Positions 57,801 to 64,000 of a stretch of DNA of 64,000 bases are shown here, one piece after another. The notes under the pieces were generated by a model. The model was given only the letters and a program-made list of their open reading frames with translations. It was not told the DNA's origin and searched no databases. Source of the DNA: Odiellus spinosus (Eukaryota > Arthropoda > Arachnida > Opiliones > Phalangiidae); the NCBI GenBank assembly GCA_963920705.1, contig OY987226.1, positions 17,827,600 through 17,891,599 on the forward strand, written 5' to 3'. The stretch's first letter is position 1, and every line of letters begins with the position of its first letter. The translations under genes and the position numbers were made by a program.

Positions 57801-59910
57801 CATTACTCGCGAACTCAACTAGGTGGTTCTAGGGTCTAAATAAATTTTGGAAAATCGATCGATAATATTTCTAATTAACTTCGGCTGCGTATATACATCG
57901 AGCCAATGGGAAAGGGGGTGCTCTATGACCTATAAAAGAGTGTTTATGACACCAGCTATGGTTTTTCCACCTCGCAAAAATGCTTATAAAAATATATAAC
58001 TCTCCTGGTACGTCTGTCTGTCCGTAGGGAACGCTTAAAAGTACACGCAAAGTTAGATATACTATGTAAAAATTCATTGCAAACCCCGCTTGAATTTTTA
58101 TTTCAAAACAAGCGGCAAGTTTCAATTTCAAAACACTCAAGTGACGCGCTTCATTTCGAACGTCGATTAAGCTTAACAAGGCCTAATTAAATTATTCTTT
58201 GGTTTAGAGATGTGGAGATTATTATGTTTAATTAAGAAAGAACTGGAACAAAGTATAAGAAATTTAAATAGTTTTAGTATTTATGATTATGTCTAATAAC
58301 TAATATAAAAGGTCATTTATTGTTTGACGCATATAGCCTTTTTTTTTTTTTTAGAATTGTATGTTTTAAAAATTGAAATCATCGTTTTCACCTTGATCCG
58401 AAATTCGCGTGGAAATATTAACTTTTACGATGAAAGAGAGAATCTGATATTTGACATATTTTTGGTAAACATCAAATAAGAATGGAACCTTTGGAAGGTA
58501 ATCAATTTGCCAGGGGTATGGGGTGAAAAGAGGTTATTCAGAGGCGTCCAAGCAGAGACACTCCCGTAGATAACCCCCTCGAACAAGACGTGGTAGCCAT
58601 GGTCGTCATATCGAACCCCTCAACAAGCCCCCTCTTTCCCAACCCTAACTCAATCCGGCTCCCATTTCTTTATCTTCGTATTTCCCCTTTGCACTCTTTT
58701 CCTATAGCCATTTCTCGACGGCGCGTCCAGTTTGTCGATCCAGACAGTATATTTTCTCCTCCTCACTTCAATCTGGATTATAGGGACAGACCTTTTACAA
58801 TCAATATACACTTTGCGATCAGCCCAATAAGTATTCGCGATAAGTATTCTTTAAAGGGCTAGTGACTCCAAAATGATATGTTTTTATGTTTCATTATTTC
58901 ACTAGTAACGAATTGAACAAATATACTATATTATCTTTTTATCAAAAATAGTCAAAACTTTCGGTTTTTCAACTTGGTGGATTAATTTTTCAAGTTGAAT
59001 TCGGCACTTTCCTAATGACATCACTATCGAATGATTCGAACCCTATAACACCCGCCACTAAAGTCATTAAGCTCGTGGTACTACTTAGGTTTTAACTCGA
59101 ATTAGGCCTAGCTCACATTGTCGTTAATGATCACGAGAGCTGTTTACCCGCTCAATGGTTTCCTAATGACGTCATTTAATTTCGTCACCGAAAAGTTTAA
59201 TAATGAACATCAAAATGCCAAGTTTATTTACAAAAATAATATATTTTTTTTTCTCGAGATGACTGCCTGTCATAAAATAATTTTTAAACCATTAAAAATT
59301 GTCAATTTTAGTTTATAACCCTTTAAGCGAAAATTAGACAACGATTTTAATGAGTTAGTAAACAGTTTTTAAAAATTGGGGGAATTTTTGTTTGAGCTCT
59401 AATATTTTATATTTTTATGAAATTATAAATAAAATTAAAATTATATTTTTTGCTCTTCATATTGGCAAGGAAAATCTATCCAATGCATGCTATAAAATAG
59501 ATAAATCAGCTTTCGATAACAATATATCGTAATAAATTGAATTCTAACAATGCTGGGATGATCAGAAAGTGTTTATGACAGAGCGGTTCCCTATTTATTA
59601 TCTCTCTTTTTCTGAGCAGACAGTGCTGACTATAGAATATTATTTATTAAGGAGCCCCGTACCTGTAGAATATCTAGTAGAATTTTTAGTTACGCAAAAA
59701 TTTGTTTTAGAGTTCCTAATAAAGCGTTCGTCCGCCGCCTACGCCACTGTCAAAGGCAGAGATGCTTAAGCGAAAATGTCAGATAGATTTTTACGCTAAA
59801 CTGTAAGGGACACGGGTATTAATATAGAGGTTCTTTATGTGAAAACAAATCAGAGAGTAATAATAAATTGAGTACCAGACGTCATCATGGAGTTCAACAA
59901 ATAGTTGATA
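54851..59910. other. 5 kb with no repeat or gene recognised
   Basis: The longest repeat-poor block. Noted: T-run near 55435-55451; a hairpin CGTCGTAACT (57722) / AGTTACGACG (57749) with a 17-bp loop; T-run at 58340-58352; TGACGTCA at about 59167. Frames of 60-102 codons (for example 57871-58179 minus, 58590-58862 plus) carry no recognisable domain. It could hold intronic enhancers, but nothing can be claimed from sequence alone. Confidence 0.5.
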
Positions 59911-60240
59911 TTATAAAGAATCCATTCAGTTTCCGTAAGAATATGGGAGGGCCGCGATTCAATAACCATCCTCCCAAACTTTGTAGCAAAAGTTCGTCCG
60001 CTTCGAATCGATTTTTCAAGTAAATCGCTCTTGACATTATATTATTAACCCGCGCCACTAACGACCTTGACATAATATTTTGGGTAATAAATATGGAGCT
60101 GACAGAAAAATGATCTAAGCGTACAAATGTTGCGAAAATTGCGGACGAACTTTTGTTACAAAGTTTGGGAGGATGGTACCAGAGGCTAAAGCTATGCTCC
60201 CATATTCTTATGGAACCTGAATGGATTCTTGGTATTATAA
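59911..60240. mobile_element. 330-bp fold-back (element H)
   Basis: Left arm AAGAATCCATTCAGTTTCCG, TAAGAATATGGGAG, CCATCCTCCCAAACTTTGTA, GCAAAAGTTCGTCCGC; right arm GCGGACGAACTTTTGTTACA, AAGTTTGGGAGGATGG, CTCCCATATTCTTA, CTGAATGGATTCTT. The arms extend to TTATAA on both sides. The arms differ by about 15 bp of unmatched sequence between the two blocks. The 150-bp centre is A/T-rich. The 63-codon frame at 60153-60344 overlaps the right arm and is a by-product. Confidence 0.88.
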
Positions 60241-61626
60241 AACTTCATTTCGCGACAAGCTTGAGAAAAAAGGCAACATCTTCCATTGAAACGGGTTCTA
60301 TTCAACGGCTTTTTTTGTTGGTTTCACGGCTGGGAAAAGTATAGGCAATCCTAAATGTCGACGTTAGCTTTAATAAAGGCAACATCTTCAATATAGAAAC
60401 ACGTTTCTTAACTGTTTTTTTGCTGGTTCCAACTATTAACAACTTAACTTCAGCCGCGAAAACAAGTCGTAACTACCGTGGCCTGACGAACCATCTTGTT
60501 ATAATTATTATTATTTTAAGTTTGAATGGACTCTAGATCCTAAGAGAACCTAGTTTTCTATAATAATTTAACGCTTTCCAACGCGTTGGGGGTTATAAAA
60601 GGTGCCATAACCTTGAATTAGTTACGGATACAAAAGTTTCCCGAAGAACCTTCTTGTTGTTCACCTTTTTTTATTATTATTATTTCCCACGTAGCTTTGT
60701 ACGTTCTGTCATTTCGAGTAGGAAAAGACTATAGTCTGTGTCTGCGATCGGACCATCGCTAGTGACCTGGAAGGCTGGAATAGGTTTGGGGTCGTGAGCC
60801 CGAAAGAACCGCTCCCCAATCTTTCTCGCTGACCACCCTTTTCTTTTTTTTTTTTTTTTTTTTTTGTCTCTTCGAAGTTCTAGAGCTCTTTCTGGTGGAC
60901 AAACGGGTCTCCGCCCTTTTCTGGTATCTTCTAAACCACCTCTTCCCCATCTCATTGACCCTCTCTTCCCCGAAATATTCTTGCTCTAGCTGCCAATTCC
61001 GCCCTCTATTTGGCGCCCTCAATATCCCCATGCATCCTTTCGCTATGTTGGTCCACAGTCATATGCGCGCGAGCTATTATAGAAGTGTATTACGCGGTAG
61101 AGCTATATACAAAATAGTCTAATGGCAGTCCGTTTGGTGAAAAATATAATGGAATAAATTGAATGGACCCGGTACTAGACCAAAAGGCGAGTTCACATTC
61201 ACACTCTCTGTGTGAAAATATTGAATAATCGTTGATCTTGTTGTTGCGATCGCGTCATTCACGTTGCTGGTCCTTTCGTGGTTCAAACTTATTGCAAATG
61301 ATAGAGAAACAAGGTGGTCGCGGAGGCCACAGTAGTTACGTTATTTCATTACTTTCGCGGTCGAAGTTAAGTTGTAATTTAAAACGGCTCGTTTTTAAAA
61401 AGGAATACGTTCCGAAGCCCTCGAAAAAGTATTACCTCGTCTGAATTAATTGGGGAAGGTTTTTTCTTTTATAAACAAAAATATCATATACGCATTTGCG
61501 TCTGTTATTCCCTAAGCTGCTTTCAATCTCCCTTCGATTTGAATTTTAATTTTAATAGAGTCTGTTTTGATATTTCTTGAAACCATAATGTAAACTTTGT
61601 TTTATTAATTCAGAAATCATAGTGTT
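60241..61626. other. unique stretch, no gene seen
   Basis: A run of 22 T at 60844-60865 produces two overlapping minus-strand frames of about 90 codons with poly-lysine centres (60680-60955, 60759-61031), which I reject. AATAAAGGCAACATCTTC-type words recur at 60270 and 60376. Confidence 0.5.
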
Positions 61627-61768
61627 TTAGTGAACAGTTTGGGACCGTTTCAATTCGTTCCAAGTGTTCAAATCGTTAAATAAATACACGGATGACCCCA
61701 CAATTTTATAATTTGACCTTTCCATAACGGTTCAAAATTGTTTCAAAATCTCTAGTGTGAACGCAGCT
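61627..61768. mobile_element. family F element, copy F2
   Basis: GTTTGGGACCGTTTCAATTC, AGTGTTCAAATCG, ACACGGATGACCCCACAATT and the right end CTAGTGTGAACGCAGCTTA align in order with F1 (4263-4445). The left terminus is worn (TTTTAGTGAAC). Confidence 0.75.
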
Positions 61769-62020
61769 TATGTGAAACTAGAGTAATTGAAGTATTTAAT
61801 GAGTTTTTTTGAAACCCAAACCCTATAAGTAATTTAAAATACTAATGGTTAAACGCTAAATATTTTTTTGACGTTTTAAAGTACTCAAATAATCCCGGTC
61901 CCATTTCAATCGCTTAAATTTTAATGATGAATTTAATGAGATATTGAATAAAAGATGACGTACTGTATTAAACTTATTATTTACCGTGGTGAAGATATAG
62001 TTGAAACTAAACTTTTGTGC
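61769..62020. other. spacer
   Basis: A/T-rich, nothing recognised. Confidence 0.5.
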
Positions 62021-62148
62021 AGAGAAAAACGACAGGGTAATGAACGAAAATCTTCACTTTCATAACACTAACGATCGACCGAAGAAGGGCCTCGGCTCGA
62101 AATGTCTCGTTAATGAAGTTTTTCATTCATTACCATGTCGTTTTCTCT
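62021..62148. mobile_element. 128-bp fold-back with internal stem-loop (element I)
   Basis: Arms of about 38 bp: AGAGAAAAACGACAGGGTAA, TGAACGAAAATCTTCA and, reversed, AGAGAAAACGACATGGTAA, TGAATGAAAAACTTCA. The centre has a second stem-loop at 62077-62106: GACCGAAGAAGGGCC, TCG, GGCTCGAAATGTC. CCGAAGA...CGAAA placed around a G/C stem resembles the CUGANGA...GAAA core of hammerhead-type ribozymes found in Penelope-like elements and other retroelements, with U4 replaced by C. No intact stem III was found, so catalytic function is doubtful. Confidence 0.65.
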
Positions 62149-62188
62149 ATTGAAAAGCTTAATTTCCACTGTGACGCGCGTACTAGTT

Positions 62189-62500
62189 GTACTATTAAAA
62201 TAATGCTCATTTTGCGTAGTTTCGAATGGTCAGAGAGGTCGCCACCATTAGAAAATCGCAGTTTAGGAAAATCATAGTCCAAATTAGGCATTGCTAAATT
62301 GGATAAAAAGATTGAATTTATCCGTATTTAGACTTTTTGTACCTTTTATCTTTAACATTCTGTTTAAAGAATAGAAATTGAAATTAAAATATTTAAGAGT
62401 CGAGTTTCAGCGTCATCTAGTTTTTTTACGGAACACGATACCTTTTACTTCTTCTTATAAGTGTTTACCTTCAATTCGTGTTAATTGATTTCATTCACCC
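62189..62500 (+). repeat. dispersed repeat family E, copy E2
   Basis: Collinear with E1 (46108-46530): AATAATGCTCATTTTGCGTA, GGTCGCCACCATTAG, CGCAGTTTAGGAAAATC, TCCGTATTTAGAC, GAGTCGAGTTTCAGCGTCAT, CGATACCTTTTACTT and TTGATTTCATTC. It lacks the 52-bp duplication and the poly-T of E1. Confidence 0.65.
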
Positions 62501-63007
62501 TCCCTTTGAAGTATCTTTCGGTAACCCCAATCTTTGTATTCTAAATGAGGCTAATAAGAATCGGTTTTGGGTTGGTGGGTTTCTTGGGGATTGGTAACGG
62601 GGGTAAATCGTTTAATGGTTTTGCAATAAGCGAAAGCGAACTGAATGACTGTGTTTTCTCTTTTTTGTTTTTCCCTCCGTTTCTCTCGGCTTGTGTCTTG
62701 GCCATCATCAGATATTCGGATATGTCGGCGCCACTCCCTTTTCTTCCTTTATTTTTTCCATTTAGTTCGTGTGATGTAATTGATTTTTGCCGCTAAGCCA
62801 TTCTTGTTCTCATAAATTCCAACGACGTTATTAACATTCGTTAAACTGATAATTAGGTTCGCACCGCGCGAGTCTCTCTTCCTTAACGCGCCAATCAGAA
62901 TTATGCGAGGGGAAAATAATGGTTCGTTTGAAGGCGGGGCGAGGTTAAAGTTCAACTTATTTTTGACCGTGATGACAATATTGGTAATTTCATGGGCATA
63001 TTTGAAT
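62501..63007. other. unique stretch, no gene seen
   Basis: Frames of 83 codons (62545-62796 plus) and 68 codons (62749-62955 minus) overlap and have no recognisable domain. Confidence 0.5.
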
Positions 63008-63670
63008 AAATAAATGACAGAGTATGAATTATATAGTTATGACAGTACATGACTTATGAATTATAAATTTATGACAGTGTATGAATTATGAATTATAAAT
63101 TCACGATATGAATTATAAATTCACGATATGAATTATAAATTTATGATATGAATTATAAATTCATGACAGGGTATAAATTATAAATTTATGACAGTGTATG
63201 AATACATTAATGACAGTATAAGAATAAATTAATGACAGTATAAGAATAAATTAATGACAGTATAAGAATAAATTAATGACAGTATAAGAATAAATTAATG
63301 ACAGTATAATAATAAATGAATGACAGTATAAGAATAAATTAATGACAGTATAAATTAATAAATTAATGACAGTATAAATTAATAAAATAATGACAGTATA
63401 AATTAATAAATTAATGACAGTATAAATTAATGACAGTATAAATGTATAAATTAATGACAGTATAAATGAATAAATTAATGACAGTATAAATTAATAAATT
63501 AATGACAGTATACGTGAATAAATTAATGACAGTATAAATTAATAAATTAATGACAGTATAAATTAATAAATTAATGACAGTATAAATTAATAAATTAATG
63601 ACAGTATAAATGAAATTAATGACAATATGAAATTAATGACCGTATAAATGAATAAATTAATGCACGTATA
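63008..63670. repeat. 22-24 bp A/T minisatellite, about 27 units
   Basis: Units are built on AATTAATGACAGTATAA followed by GAATAA (22 bp) or ATTAATAA (24 bp). The left edge is degenerate (TATGACAGTGTATGAATTA); a middle block around 63190-63330 is the 22-bp type, and 63340-63600 mostly the 24-bp type. The right edge decays through GACAATATGAAATT and GACCGTATAAATG. Confidence 0.93.
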
Positions 63671-64000
63671 TAAAACAATAATGACCATAAACTAATAAAT
63701 CAATTGGGAAGTAAATAAATAAATTAATGATGAAGAATATGAATAAATTACATTAAATAGGTGTTTAGGAATAAATATGATTGATGTTCGTAATTAATTC
63801 TTAGATATGTAGGAATATTTAACTGACGTATACGAATATTTCCATCGGGCCAAGTTATTTGTGAATAGTATTTGAACAAATTTATGGTGAATATATATAA
63901 ATAAATTCATGGTGAGTCCTAATATATACGCTTAAATTTACGGTCTGAATCCGAGTAGCGTATACTCGCGTAATACATGGCATGTCAAATGGGTTGATGA
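63671..64000. other. decayed repeat tail and unique end
   Basis: ATAAATWAATGA words continue thinly to about 63800, then unique A/T-rich sequence to the window end. Confidence 0.5.

Noticed and set aside
60680..61031. Two overlapping minus-strand frames of about 90 codons with poly-lysine
   Set aside because: Both are created by the 22-T run at 60844-60865 read on the other strand.

Overview
The window looks like non-coding nuclear DNA from a eukaryote, most likely an insect. It is A+T-rich (roughly two thirds by eye). I found no open frame that I could defend as a protein gene: the longest frames, up to 300 codons, are read-throughs of a minisatellite at 27.5-28.1 kb, and the rest are short and match no family I know. 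There are no ribosome-binding-site/operon patterns, tRNAs, rRNA operons or CRISPR arrays. Evidence for an arthropod: TTAGG-type runs (the common insect telomere unit) inside three fold-back elements, many short TA- or TTAA-flanked inverted-repeat transposons, a 5S-rRNA-like SINE head, and one site that looks like a metazoan spliced exon. CpG does not look depleted, which would fit Hymenoptera, but the order is a guess. Such a large gene-free span suggests a big intron or an intergenic region of a fairly large genome.

The content is mainly of three kinds. (1) Minisatellites, each with its own unit: 22 bp at 225-885, 29 bp at 11622-12344, 28 bp at 12404-12570, 33 bp degenerate at 20092-20230, A/T-only at 23058-23335, 31-39 bp compound at 27076-28490, 23 bp at 32264-33280, a four-block 20/25 bp array at 37991-39900, 36 bp at 47118-47615, 26 bp at 53160-53325 and 22-24 bp at 63008-63670. 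(2) Short non-autonomous DNA transposons and fold-backs: family A (8237, 10545, 17299, 35388), family B (5362, 8085, 34422), family C (1550, 7059, 21797), family D (4010, 36706), family E (46108, 62189), family F (1623, 4263, 61627), three fold-backs with poly-A/T arms and TTAGG cores (10190, 29213, 40811), a hAT-like MITE with matching flanks (34115), and singletons at 6111, 6321, 19338, 36863, 45320, 45933, 54744, 59911 and 62021. Several are nested (A in B at 8.2 kb, F in C at 1.6 kb, one element in D at 36.9 kb). (3) Apparently unique filler with homopolymer runs.

Loci that may have a function: a decamer array at 18583-18760 that reproduces the heat-shock-element grammar (alternating TTC and GAA at 5-bp spacing); a 5S-derived SINE-like unit at about 31096-31381; and a CpG-dense tract at 50856-51900 followed by a possible untranslated exon at 52510-52571, which may mark the 5' part of a plus-strand gene whose coding exons lie outside the window.

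Positions of repeat edges are accurate to a few bases where exact matches were visible and to about 20 bases in degenerate edges. All family comparisons were made by eye within this window or from memory of general consensus motifs, with no database search.
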